Below are positions 6,287-13,283 of a stretch of 13,283 nucleotides of DNA, piece by piece. The notes under the pieces were generated by a model. The model saw nothing but the letters and a program-made list of their open reading frames with translations. It searched no databases and was not told the DNA's origin. Source of the DNA: Gammaproteobacteria bacterium (GTDB lineage Bacteria; Pseudomonadota; Gammaproteobacteria; GCA-001735895). The position numbers and the translations under genes are program-made. The DNA is taken from NCBI GenBank assembly GCA_003231795.1, contig QIJI01000254.1, positions 1 to 13,283 of the forward strand. Reading direction: 5' to 3'. Position 1 is the stretch's first letter; each line of letters starts with the position of its first letter.

Positions 6287-7479
6287 TGACAGAGCTGTTA
6301 ATCCAGTTTGCCGACGCCGAACTCGATTCGTTTCGTTGGGCGGCTTTTGATGAGCAGCAGGGTTCGCTCGAAATTGACTGGCAGTCAGGCAGCGAAGCTG
6401 ATCTAGCATCGATCACTGGGCAAAATCCTTACCCCGTTATTTTGCTCATTCCGCAGCAATGCGTTTACCTGACTCAGGTTGAATTGCCTGAGAAAGCAGG
6501 TCGGCAGGTAATGTCGGCGATCGAGTACCAGGTTGAAGATCAACTGGCCCAGGATATCGAGTCACAGCATTTCGCACTGGGCGATACTTCGGAAAATCCG
6601 ATTTCGATTGCGGTTGTTGAAAAATCCATCATGGACCGTTGCATGGCTTTGTCACGCAGTTATGGCTTGCGTTTGTCCCGGGTTATCCCTGAATTGTTTC
6701 TATGCCCGAATGGTGATTCGATGAACCTGATCGCCGGATATGACGGCTGGTTATTACGCTACGGCCCTTATCGTGGGCTCAAGTGTAATGCAGCAGCTTT
6801 GCCGGCAATGCTGGAACTGGTCAGACACGATCATGACTTCGAATCGGTACAATGTTTTGCACCGACGAATGAAGACCTTCCCGTGATCGAAAACATTCGG
6901 TTCGAACGTCAGGATGCTGCCGCTGTCCTGCCCGGTTTTGTGGGTGCTCCCTGCATCGACTTGCAACAGCGTGAGTATCAGATGTCTTCGCGTTGGCTGG
7001 ACCTCGGGAAAATGTGGAAATGGATCGGTTTGATCCTGGCTGCCTTGTTTGTGGCCGGCGCCTTTAACAAGGCAGTTGCGTTGCAACAACTCGAAGCTGA
7101 ACTGGCCGATATTAAACAGCAGCAATATCTACTGGTTCAATCTGTTTTGCCTGACGATACCGATCCCGATGATAACTTCAAAAAGCTGCTGATCGAACGC
7201 ATGAAACAATTACAGGCCGGGCAGGGTGAACAGGGTTTTATGCAACTACTGGCCGAATTCACCAACTCCAAAAATCAATATCCCGAAATCCGCATCACTC
7301 GGATTGGCTATCAGAACAAGCGACTAAACATCGATATCAGCGACCAAAAGCTGCAGAGTATCGAAGCGTTGCAGAACGCCCTGGTAAAAAAGGGTGTTAA
7401 TGCCAAGCTTGAAAATTTGAGTATAAAGCCTGATTTAATCTCCGCACGCCTGGTGTTAAGGGGGGGCGATGATGGCTAA
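6286..7479 (+). CDS. gspL: Type II secretion inner-membrane protein GspL
   Basis: Bitopic inner-membrane protein (397 residues) that recruits GspE to the platform and pairs with GspM. Residues 1-235 form the actin-like cytoplasmic domain, with the family pattern VILLIPQQCVYLTQVELPEKAGRQ and a conserved segment before the membrane, IDLQQREYQ (224-232; the family usually reads NL-x-x-G-x-Y or similar). One membrane helix lies at about 244-265 (WKWIGLILAALFVAGAFNKA). A coiled-coil stretch and a periplasmic ferredoxin-like domain (about 315-397) follow. The cytoplasmic domain normally binds the N1E domain of GspE, the region affected by the upstream amber codon. The ATG overlaps the gspK stop. 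A run of seven G (7460-7466) near the 3' end provides the ribosome site for gspM. Confidence 0.95.
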   Translation: MTELLIQFADAELDSFRWAAFDEQQGSLEIDWQSGSEADLASITGQNPYPVILLIPQQCVYLTQVELPEKAGRQVMSAIEYQVEDQLAQDIESQHFALGDTSENPISIAVVEKSIMDRCMALSRSYGLRLSRVIPELFLCPNGDSMNLIAGYDGWLLRYGPYRGLKCNAAALPAMLELVRHDHDFESVQCFAPTNEDLPVIENIRFERQDAAAVLPGFVGAPCIDLQQREYQMSSRWLDLGKMWKWIGLILAALFVAGAFNKAVALQQLEAELADIKQQQYLLVQSVLPDDTDPDDNFKKLLIERMKQLQAGQGEQGFMQLLAEFTNSKNQYPEIRITRIGYQNKRLNIDISDQKLQSIEALQNALVKKGVNAKLENLSIKPDLISARLVLRGGDDG

Positions 7480-7945
7480 TTTCCTTGCGCAGTATTCGAA
7501 TCGGGAGAAGTCGATTGTTGCGCTGGCATTGCTGGTAGTGCTCGCGATAGCCTTCGATGCACTTATCATCGAACCTTATCAGCAACGACAGACTGAATTA
7601 CGTGAGTCCATTCTACAACACAACGCCGACCTGAACTGGATGCGCTCGGTAGTACCGGGTTTACCGATTGCCGGCGCTGAGATTACGGCAGGAGAAATTG
7701 AAGGAACCCTTGCAAATTTTATTGATCAGGCGGTACGTCGCCAGGGTTTGAACAATCAGCTATCGCAAATGTCTCCGGTTGGAAACGATGAAATCAGGAT
7801 GCGCTACAGCGCGGTCGATTTTAATCGCCTTATCGGTTTCGTCGCGCGCATACACGCCAGCGGCCTTGATATCAAAGATATCCGGATTACCACTGCCGAT
7901 ACTCCCGGTATCGTCGATAGCAGCATCGTTCTGGTGCGCCAGTAA
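7469..7945 (+). CDS. gspM: Type II secretion inner-membrane protein GspM
   Basis: Bitopic platform protein of 158 residues that stabilises GspL and interacts with GspC. It has a short cytoplasmic tail with the NREKSIVALA pattern (residues 11-20), one membrane helix at about 15-35, and a small periplasmic ferredoxin-like domain with a coiled-coil lead-in (EPYQQRQTELRESILQHNADL). Two consecutive ATGs (7469 and 7472) are possible starts, preceded by the G-rich run at 7460-7466. The gene overlaps gspL by 11 nt, and its TAA directly abuts the gspN ATG. Confidence 0.93.
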   Translation: MMANFLAQYSNREKSIVALALLVVLAIAFDALIIEPYQQRQTELRESILQHNADLNWMRSVVPGLPIAGAEITAGEIEGTLANFIDQAVRRQGLNNQLSQMSPVGNDEIRMRYSAVDFNRLIGFVARIHASGLDIKDIRITTADTPGIVDSSIVLVRQ

Positions 7946-8716
7946 ATGATCAAGACCTGGAAGTTCACGCTGTTTTTTTTGTTGTGTCTGGTGATTGCGC
8001 TGCTGTTCAATCTGCCGGTTCAACATCTGATGCAATGGGTTAAATTGCCGCAATCGATCCAGGTGTCGGGAATCGATGGTACGTTGATCAGTGGCAAGGC
8101 ACGCGAAATTACCATCAATCGATTCCCGTTGCGTAATCTGCGTTATCGCTACATGCCCTCCTGTATTGGGCTGCTCAAAGTGTGCTATCGCATCGAGTAT
8201 GACCGAGGTGAAATCCAGGCCGCTTACGACCTGTTGAACGGTGACGCCGAGATCTCAAACACGCGGATAGATTATGCGGTTCCCGAACTGATGGAGCATG
8301 TGCCGAATCAGCTAGTCCAACCGGCAGGAAGGCTCGAACTGACGATTGACCAACTGAGCTATTTAGAGGGTAGGCCCGCTAATATCAATGGTAGGCTGGT
8401 CTGGCGTGATCTCGGCCTCGATGACGAAGGCATAAAAATCAATATTGGCGACTACCAGGTAGATTTCAAAGGTGACAGTACGCGTTACGAATTCGTGATC
8501 AAGGATCTTGACGCGAGTCTCGATGTCAAAGGTGATGGTGAAATCAAACCCGGTGGTTTGTACAAAATTAATATTCGAATTGACGGTGAGTCAGGTATCG
8601 ACACGAATGTAAAAACAGTGCTGGGCGTGGTAGCAACCAGTGTCGGCTACAACAAGTATCGAGTCGAACGCAGCGGACGCCTGCCCCCGCATATCACCCG
8701 CCAACTATTCAAGTAA
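7946..8716 (+). CDS. gspN: Type II secretion accessory protein GspN
   Basis: Accessory T2SS protein of 256 residues, usually the last gene of gsp operons that carry it. Its precise role is not settled and many systems lack it. An N-terminal membrane anchor spans about 7-24 (FTLFFLLCLVIALLFNL). The periplasmic body shows the GspN pattern: VSGIDGTLISGKAREITIN, the paired cysteines in CIGLLKVC (74-81), GRLELTIDQLSYLEGRPANINGRLVWRDLGL, and an ending SGRLPPHITRQLFK. The ATG directly follows the gspM stop, with no clear ribosome site, so translation is probably coupled. A T8 run at 7973-7980 encodes part of the membrane anchor. Confidence 0.92.
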   Translation: MIKTWKFTLFFLLCLVIALLFNLPVQHLMQWVKLPQSIQVSGIDGTLISGKAREITINRFPLRNLRYRYMPSCIGLLKVCYRIEYDRGEIQAAYDLLNGDAEISNTRIDYAVPELMEHVPNQLVQPAGRLELTIDQLSYLEGRPANINGRLVWRDLGLDDEGIKINIGDYQVDFKGDSTRYEFVIKDLDASLDVKGDGEIKPGGLYKINIRIDGESGIDTNVKTVLGVVATSVGYNKYRVERSGRLPPHITRQLFK

Positions 8717-8808
8717 CTAGTCTGTCAAACCGCGGTTTCGGATAGCCTGAGCATCCAGCTTCGCTCGCCCGCGTTATCCCTTGTATGTGACCGAGGATTA
8801 ATTTCTGC

Positions 8809-10077
8809 TTACCGTCCGATGCTGTAATAAGTGAAACCCAACGACTCTATCTGCTTACGGTTGAAGATATTGCGGCCATCAATAATAAGCGGAGTTTTCA
8901 TCTGCTTGAGCATGATTTCAAAATCGGGTGACCAGTATTCCGGCCATTCGGTCAATACTAACAACGCATCTACATTCTTGAGCGCATCGTATTTACCGGT
9001 GATTGTTTTGACATATGGACTGTTATGATAAAGATGTTGCACGTTTTCGTTAGCCTCCGGATCATGAACCCGCACTTCGGCCTGTTGCGCAACGATAGCA
9101 TCGATTACCTTCAGGCTCGGTGCCGCATCGAGCGACGCAGAGCCCGGCTTGAACGACGCCCCCCAGATCGCGATTTTACGGTCGTGTAGATCGCAGGCGT
9201 AATGCTGCCACAGTTTGCGAAAGGGTAGTTCTTTCTGTTTTTCGTTTTCGAGCAACACCGTTTGCATCAGCGTCGATTCGGTGGTCTGGGACAATAACTG
9301 CGCCAGGCTGCTCAGGGTCTGCGGAAAGGTGTTACCGCCGAAGCCGCATCCTGGCGCCAGATGATGACGACCGATACGAGGATCGGCCCCCATCCCCTGG
9401 CGAATCACATCGATGTCTACACCGAGTAGTTCGCCAAGATTCGCCAACTCATTAATGTAACCGATACGAAGCGCGAGCATGCCGATGATCGAAAGTTTGG
9501 TGAACTCGGCTTCTTTGGGACTCATCACGAATCGATTTTCGACCCGACGGCTGAAAGGCCGAAATAGTGATTCAATAGTTAAAGTAGCTTCGGGCACATC
9601 ACATCCCAGAATCAGCGATTTAGGGTTTCGAAACCGGTCGAGCGCTTCACCTTCGGAAATATTCTCGGCAAAATAGGCGACCACCTGCTTGTTACGTTTA
9701 TTCAACAACGATTGAAGTTTGTCGGTGGCGCCCACGCCGAAATGACTCTGGTTGATGACCAACAATGGCCCATCGTGCTTGCTCGCGATATTGCTAACGA
9801 TATCGTGAGCGTCGTCAAACTGGCTTGGATTCATGCTGAGGATATGAGTTTGTATGCCAAGGGCAGTTCGGTCCTGCACGAAGCGCATGCGCTTGTGCTC
9901 GAATTCGTTCACCACCAGGTCACGCAGACCGGGTTCGTTACGGATGCTGCTCCCCATCAGCGTGATGGGGTCTTTAATCTGGCTATGACTGACGAAATTA
10001 ACATCGTTACCCGTCGCCGCAAGCGCGCCGGCCGTGACCCAGGCGGTCAGTTCTTCACCCCAGACCGCTATTTTCAT
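8809..10077 (-). CDS. UDP-glucose/GDP-mannose dehydrogenase family protein lacking catalytic residues
   Basis: Full-length (422-residue) relative of UDP-glucose 6-dehydrogenase, probably not a working dehydrogenase. The three-domain layout is intact: N-terminal Rossmann domain 1-185, central helical domain 190-285, and C-terminal UDP-binding domain 298-405 with LLVLTEWPEYW and DGRNIF. The NAD motif GxGxxG reads GEELTA at 7-12 and the ribose-binding Asp after the second strand is missing. In the active-site loop, where the family has GFGGSCFPKD, this protein has GFGGNTFPQT: Thr250 replaces the catalytic Cys, and Lys and Asp are lost too. The FKPNTDDxR motif reads FKPGSASLD. Retained are Lys194 in FTKLS and the sugar-nucleotide loop ADPRIGRHHLAPGCGFGG. 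Its ATG overlaps the pgi stop by 4 nt, so it is cotranscribed with galU and pgi. A nucleotide-sugar-binding pseudoenzyme is inferred. Confidence 0.88.
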   Translation of the reverse strand: MKIAVWGEELTAWVTAGALAATGNDVNFVSHSQIKDPITLMGSSIRNEPGLRDLVVNEFEHKRMRFVQDRTALGIQTHILSMNPSQFDDAHDIVSNIASKHDGPLLVINQSHFGVGATDKLQSLLNKRNKQVVAYFAENISEGEALDRFRNPKSLILGCDVPEATLTIESLFRPFSRRVENRFVMSPKEAEFTKLSIIGMLALRIGYINELANLGELLGVDIDVIRQGMGADPRIGRHHLAPGCGFGGNTFPQTLSSLAQLLSQTTESTLMQTVLLENEKQKELPFRKLWQHYACDLHDRKIAIWGASFKPGSASLDAAPSLKVIDAIVAQQAEVRVHDPEANENVQHLYHNSPYVKTITGKYDALKNVDALLVLTEWPEYWSPDFEIMLKQMKTPLIIDGRNIFNRKQIESLGFTYYSIGR

Positions 10078-11714
10078 GACCGGGTCCGCTGTTGTTTGAG
10101 GATATGCTGCAATAATCCCTGGGTCGAACTGTCGAATTCGGATTGTGAATTTTCACCGGATAACGGATCAATCAGCATAGTTGCCATCTGCTTACCGAGC
10201 TCAACTCCCCATTGGTCGAATGGGTTTATATTCCAGATCACCGACTGCACAAACACCTTGTGTTCATAAAGCGCGATGAGTTGGCCGAAGCTATAGGGTG
10301 TCAGTTCGTCCAGCAGTATTGTGGTGCTGGGCTGATTACCTCGATAATGTTTGAAGAAGGGGGCAGTAACATCGTCATCGATCGCCCTGTCGCCAAGGGC
10401 GAGAATTCGTGATTGTGCCAGACAGTTTGCGAGCGTCAAGGTATGTTGCTGTTGTAATTCCGGATTACCACTATCGTGATAGCGTCTCGCCGTTACTACA
10501 AAATCGCACATCACCGATTCGGTACCCTGGTGCAATAGCTGGTAAAAAGCATGTTGCGCATTGGGTCCGATTTCACCCCATAAAATGGGGCAGGTGTTGT
10601 AGTCGATTTCATCACCGTTTCGACTCACGCTCTTTCCATTGCTTTCCATTTCAAGTTGTTCGAGATAAGCGGGAAGGTGACTTAAGCGTCCGTCATACGG
10701 CAATATTGCGTGTGCTCTGATATTGAGAAAATTGACATTCCAGATGCTAACTAGTGCCAGCATAACCGGCAGATTTTTTTCGAACGGAGTTTCGCGAAAA
10801 TGCAGGTCCATCGAATGTGCACCTTCCAGCATGGCACGAAAGCCATCCATGCCGATTTCAAGCGCAATCGGTAATCCGATCGCCGACCACATTGAGTATC
10901 GTCCTCCGATCCAGTCCCACAGTTCGAGGCGGCTATTCGATGGAATCCCCCATTCTCCCATTCTTTGCGAATCGGCGGATATGCCGATGAAATGTCGTCG
11001 GTATAGAACTTCGTCACTGGCCCCACTGGCCTGACGCAGCCATTGCAAAGCAGTGTTGGCGTTGGAGAGCGTGTCAATTGTAGTAAATGATTTGGATGAA
11101 ATAATAAACAGCGTGGTGGCCGGATTGAAGGTTTCCAGGCGATCAGCAATTTGACTGCCATCCATCGATGAAACGAAAAATATCTTGAGACCCCGAGCTT
11201 CGGGACGACGCATATCGGCCAACGCCTTGCTGGCCATAAAAGGGCCGAGGTCCGATCCGCCAACACCGATATTGACAATCGTGTTAACCGGCATTCCAGA
11301 GTATCCGCGCCATTGCCCGGCATGTACGCGTTCAACAATATGCTGCACACGTAACAGGGTGTCGTGGATGCCGTCGACGATATTGGTGCCGTCGAGAGTA
11401 AGTTCGCTACCCTCAGGCAATCGCAGGGCAGTGTGCAGGGCAGCCCGGTTTTCGGAATTGTTAATGGCATCGCCCGAATACAGTTTTTCAATCCAGGCTG
11501 ATAGATCGCATTCACGGGCCAGACCGCACAACAGTTCGGTCGTCTTATGGGTCACTCGTTGTTTGGAGTAATCAAGTAGCAAATTACCGTGGCGCAAACT
11601 GAAATCGTTAAAGCGCTTTGCCTCATCATCAAACAAATCGCTTAAATGAAAATTTCCGGTTTTAACCGCGTGCTGGCGCAGGTTTTTCCAGTATTTTTTA
11701 TCGGTGAGGGCCAT
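10074..11714 (-). CDS. pgi: Glucose-6-phosphate isomerase
   Basis: Cytoplasmic enzyme interconverting glucose-6-phosphate and fructose-6-phosphate, at the junction of glycolysis, gluconeogenesis and sugar-nucleotide supply. The 546-residue length is typical of the long bacterial form. Both family signatures are present: WDWIGGRYSMWSAIGLP (about 266-282, with Arg272) and LIALYEHKVFVQSVIWNINP at 479-498, continuing through FDQWGVELGK to 508. Catalytic residues sit at expected positions: Glu357 in LEMESNGK, His388 in GPNAQHAFYQLLHQG, and Lys508 in VELGKQ. The phosphate-binding SSKSFTT is at 206-212. The start lies 4 nt after galU with no strong ribosome site. The stop overlaps the next gene in an ATGA arrangement. 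Nothing looks damaged. Confidence 0.98.
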   Translation of the reverse strand: MALTDKKYWKNLRQHAVKTGNFHLSDLFDDEAKRFNDFSLRHGNLLLDYSKQRVTHKTTELLCGLARECDLSAWIEKLYSGDAINNSENRAALHTALRLPEGSELTLDGTNIVDGIHDTLLRVQHIVERVHAGQWRGYSGMPVNTIVNIGVGGSDLGPFMASKALADMRRPEARGLKIFFVSSMDGSQIADRLETFNPATTLFIISSKSFTTIDTLSNANTALQWLRQASGASDEVLYRRHFIGISADSQRMGEWGIPSNSRLELWDWIGGRYSMWSAIGLPIALEIGMDGFRAMLEGAHSMDLHFRETPFEKNLPVMLALVSIWNVNFLNIRAHAILPYDGRLSHLPAYLEQLEMESNGKSVSRNGDEIDYNTCPILWGEIGPNAQHAFYQLLHQGTESVMCDFVVTARRYHDSGNPELQQQHTLTLANCLAQSRILALGDRAIDDDVTAPFFKHYRGNQPSTTILLDELTPYSFGQLIALYEHKVFVQSVIWNINPFDQWGVELGKQMATMLIDPLSGENSQSEFDSSTQGLLQHILKQQRTRS

Positions 11715-11718
11715 GATT

Positions 11719-12609
11719 TTATAGATTCTGTTGTTTGATCCAGGTCTTTAATCCGGCGCTAATTTCAGCGTGATTCAGGCCATATTTTAAATTAGCGATC
11801 AGATAACCCAATTTATTTCCGCAATCGTAGGTTTTGCCCTGCATACTGCTTGCCTGTACCGGCATTTCAGCAATTAATGCATTAATTGCATCGGTGAGTT
11901 GAATCTCACCACCGGCACCGGGTTTTGTCTGTTTGAGAAGTTCCATCGTTCGTGCCGGTAGTATATATCGGCCGATGATGGATTGATTCGAAGGTGCTTC
12001 TTCGAGCGACGGTTTTTCGACCATCGCGACGACATTGTGGCTTTCACCCGGGTGAAACTTTGCTCCGTTACAATCGACAATTCCATAACGGTTTACCTGA
12101 TCATCGGGCACCGCTTCGACCATAATCTGGGCAGCATTATTTTCTTTAAAAGTGTTAACAATCACTTTCAAGTCAGTACTGTGGTGGCCACTTTCATGAT
12201 AAATCAATACATCAGGCAGGCTGACCGCAAAATCCTCCTCTCCGATCAGGTGCTCTGCACATAAAACTGCATGCCCGAGGCCAAGCGGTTCATCCTGTAT
12301 CGCCGTTGAAATAACAACATCAGCGGGTAGAATGTCACGTACAGAATCCAGAATTTCATTTTTACCTTTAGCCGCCAGAGCCGCTTCAAGTTCAGGCTGC
12401 GGCTGAAAATGCTCTTCGATCGCTTTTTTGCTATCGCGGGTAACCAGAATAATCTCTTTGAAACCGGCTTCGACCGCTTCTTCGATCACATACTGAATCA
12501 CCGGCTTATCAACAACCGTCAGCATTTCTTTCGGAATAACCTTGCTCGCCGGTAATACACGGGTGCCAAGGCCAGCCACAGGGATGACAATTTTTGTCAG
12601 TTTTGCCAT
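11719..12609 (-). CDS. galU: UTP--glucose-1-phosphate uridylyltransferase
   Basis: Makes UDP-glucose from UTP and glucose-1-phosphate for envelope polysaccharides and UDP-sugar metabolism. The 296-residue length is normal. The nucleotidyltransferase signature VAGLGTRVLPASKVIPKEML is at 11-30, followed by VDKPVIQYVIEEAVEAG. Other family blocks are EPLGLGHAVLCAEHLIGEEDFAVSLPD, MVEKPSLEEAPSN, IIGRYILP and the C-terminal YDCGNKLGYLIANLKYGL. The only suitable ATG is at 12609, and its upstream sequence lacks a clear Shine-Dalgarno. It is the first gene of a galU-pgi-ugd-like operon reading toward the T2SS operon, so the operon promoter should lie in 12610-12700. Together with the downstream dehydrogenase homologue it indicates UDP-glucose metabolism. 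Confidence 0.97.
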   Translation of the reverse strand: MAKLTKIVIPVAGLGTRVLPASKVIPKEMLTVVDKPVIQYVIEEAVEAGFKEIILVTRDSKKAIEEHFQPQPELEAALAAKGKNEILDSVRDILPADVVISTAIQDEPLGLGHAVLCAEHLIGEEDFAVSLPDVLIYHESGHHSTDLKVIVNTFKENNAAQIMVEAVPDDQVNRYGIVDCNGAKFHPGESHNVVAMVEKPSLEEAPSNQSIIGRYILPARTMELLKQTKPGAGGEIQLTDAINALIAEMPVQASSMQGKTYDCGNKLGYLIANLKYGLNHAEISAGLKTWIKQQNL

Positions 12610-12623
12610 AGGTTAGGTAATAC

Positions 12624-12640
12624 TCTTCATGTGAATTCTA
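12624..12640 (+). repeat. Direct repeat copy 1 (TCTTMATGTGAATTCTA)
   Basis: TCTTCATGTGAATTCTA matches 12923-12939 in 16 of 17 positions in the same orientation, 299 bp away. This copy lies 15 bp upstream of the galU start, probably within its leader. Confidence 0.7.
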
Positions 12641-12652
12641 GATTAAGTTGCT

Positions 12653-12658
12653 ATTTTA
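12653..12658 (-). promoter_or_regulatory. Candidate -10 box for the galU operon
   Basis: Read on the minus strand this is TAAAAT, 44 bp before the galU ATG. No good -35 box is seen at the right spacing (TAGTTG, 17 bp upstream, is poor), so the call is tentative. Confidence 0.3.
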
Positions 12659-12882
12659 GAGGCAATTTACAAATACAACTACCTTTAATGTAGCCATATA
12701 TTTCGGGATCTCAATTTAGCCCCAGTGCACAGAAAAGCCAAATTAAATGATTAAGGGCGTGATTTCCGTGATGAGGCTCGAATATTCTTCCTATTTTCAC
12801 GCATTATCAAAAATAGCCACTCAGTACAGATTTTTTTGCACGGGATCAAATCGCTGCGTGGTCGAGTATTACTGCAAGCCGA

Positions 12883-12896
12883 ATTTTTTAAAAAAT
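12883..12896. repeat. 14-bp perfect A/T palindrome
   Basis: ATTTTTTAAAAAAT is a perfect palindrome made of two six-base A/T tracts. Such tracts can bend DNA and attract nucleoid proteins. It lies about 135 bp upstream of the exported-protein gene. The role is unknown. Confidence 0.5.
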
Positions 12897-12922
12897 ATAG
12901 GATTTCGATAGTTACAAAACTT

Positions 12923-12939
12923 TCTTAATGTGAATTCTA
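12923..12939 (+). repeat. Direct repeat copy 2 (TCTTMATGTGAATTCTA)
   Basis: TCTTAATGTGAATTCTA is the second copy of the 17-bp direct repeat, 92 bp upstream of the start at 13032. Both copies contain the palindromic core GAATTC. Confidence 0.7.
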
Positions 12940-12978
12940 ATTGTTCGTCTGTTTAGCACAAATAATTGCCTGAAAAAC

Positions 12979-12994
12979 TGTGATCAGCTTCACA
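12979..12994. promoter_or_regulatory. CRP-type binding site
   Basis: TGTGATCAGCTTCACA matches the TGTGA-N6-TCACA consensus for cAMP receptor protein in all ten defined positions, and the symmetry extends one base each side (CTGTGA...TCACAG). Its centre is 45.5 bp upstream of the ATG at 13032. If CRP activates as at class II promoters (site centred near -41.5), transcription would begin only a few bases before that ATG, near 13028. Otherwise the site may repress, or serve a promoter upstream of it. The site is seen in sequence; binding by a CRP homologue is inferred. Confidence 0.65.
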
Positions 12995-13031
12995 GCTTAT
13001 AAGGCCTGAAGATGTGGTATGGTCGATTGTG

Positions 13032-13283
13032 ATGGACCAAAAGGACAATAAAAAAAGGGCGGGAAGCCAGCTCATCTTACTAGTTAGTTTGTTCGTAGTG
13101 CTGACCGGGCGCGTTATCGCGCTCGAAGTCGACGGTACAACCAATACTACGCTAGATATGGCACCTAACGGTGTTCCTGTCGTCAACATTGCAAACCCCA
13201 ATTCGCGGGGCTTGTCGCGCAATAGTTATCTACAATTCAACGTCAATCAACAGGGCCTGATTTTAAACAACGGCAATCAGACG
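13032..13283 (+). CDS. Two-partner secretion (FhaB/CdiA-like) exoprotein, N-terminal part
   Basis: The first 84 codons of a protein that continues beyond the window. A signal peptide is visible: a charged start ([11 protein letters not shown]), a hydrophobic core ([11 protein letters not shown]) and a likely cut after VIA at residue 30. The mature end ([10 protein letters not shown], then [20 protein letters not shown] and [17 protein letters not shown]) matches the start of the TPS / haemagglutination-activity domain, which guides such proteins through a dedicated TpsB outer-membrane pore. Family members are usually very large adhesins or contact-dependent toxins. Which type this is cannot be told, because the body, the toxin tip and the TpsB partner lie outside. 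The start at 13032 is the in-frame ATG giving a proper signal peptide; its ribosome site is weak. Confidence 0.87.
   Translation, partial: MDQKDNKKRAGSQLILLVSLFVVLTGRVIALEVDGTTNTTLDMAPNGVPVVNIANPNSRGLSRNSYLQFNVNQQGLILNNGNQT

Larger units (their letters stand above)
12610..13031. other. AT-rich divergent intergenic region
   Basis: The 422-bp gap between the divergent galU operon and the exported-protein gene is visibly more AT-rich than its neighbours. No convincing ORF or RNA gene was found in it. It holds a 17-bp direct repeat pair, a 14-bp A/T palindrome and a CRP-type site, each listed separately. It must carry the promoters of both flanking genes. Confidence 0.7.

Noticed and set aside
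7460..7466. G7 run as a phase-variation tract in gspL
   Set aside because: It is short, lies in the last few codons of gspL and doubles as the gspM ribosome site; slippage would change only the tail.
7973..7980. T8 run as a phase-variation tract in gspN
   Set aside because: Eight T in a sequence encoding Phe/Leu of a membrane anchor is ordinary, and nothing else suggests switching.
8717..8808. Bidirectional terminator between the convergent operons
   Set aside because: Only a short palindrome (AAACCGCGGTTT, 8727-8738) and a weak long-range GGATA/TATCC pair are present; there is no stem followed by a T run on either strand.
9624..9635. 12-bp palindrome GGTTTCGAAACC as an operator
   Set aside because: It lies in the middle of the dehydrogenase-like coding sequence and is explained by the codons there.
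10751..11515. A 254-codon open frame on the minus strand inside pgi
   Set aside because: It overlaps pgi in another frame; pgi has all its signatures and catalytic residues, so this is a shadow.
12953..13222. Minus-strand open frame opposite the exoprotein start
   Set aside because: The plus strand has a signal peptide and TPS domain here. The minus-strand translation shows no recognisable domain.

Overview
The window reads as chromosomal DNA of a gammaproteobacterium of moderate GC content, probably environmental or marine. The grounds are the Gsp/Xcp-type protein families, a gammaproteobacterial galU-pgi-ugd-like block, and dispersed palindromic repeats ending in GGAATGAC. No species can be named from sequence alone.

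Positions 1-8716 (+ strand) hold most of a type II secretion system (T2SS) operon, in the order gspE (5' end outside the window), gspF, a rhombosortase-like rhomboid protease (rrtA), gspG, gspH, gspI, gspJ, gspK, gspL, gspM, gspN. gspC and gspD would be expected upstream; the prepilin peptidase gene gspO/pilD is not here. Most junctions overlap or abut. The exceptions are gspE-gspF and gspI-gspJ, each opened by about 170-205 bp of palindromic repeat DNA, and the two insertions share an exact 17-mer. gspE carries an in-frame amber codon (102-104) that separates its N-terminal region from an otherwise intact ATPase core. GspG is the major pseudopilin, GspH/I/J/K form the tip, GspF/L/M with GspE form the inner-membrane motor, and GspN is accessory. 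The embedded rhombosortase suggests that GlyGly-CTERM proteins, known in other bacteria to be T2SS cargo, are processed alongside secretion.

Positions 8809-12609 (- strand, convergent to the T2SS operon) hold a tight galU-pgi-ugd-like operon of hexose-phosphate and UDP-glucose metabolism. GalU makes UDP-glucose and Pgi interconverts glucose-6-P and fructose-6-P. The third gene is a full-length UDP-glucose dehydrogenase homologue that has lost both its NAD-binding glycine motif and its catalytic cysteine, so it is likely a pseudoenzyme that may still bind the nucleotide sugar.

Positions 12610-13031 are an AT-rich divergent intergenic region with a 17-bp direct repeat pair (one mismatch, 299 bp apart), a 14-bp A/T palindrome and a perfect CRP-type site (TGTGA-N6-TCACA). 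At 13032 the start of a large exported two-partner-secretion (FhaB/CdiA-like) protein begins and runs off the window.

No RNA genes, CRISPR arrays, transposases or convincing intrinsic terminators were seen.
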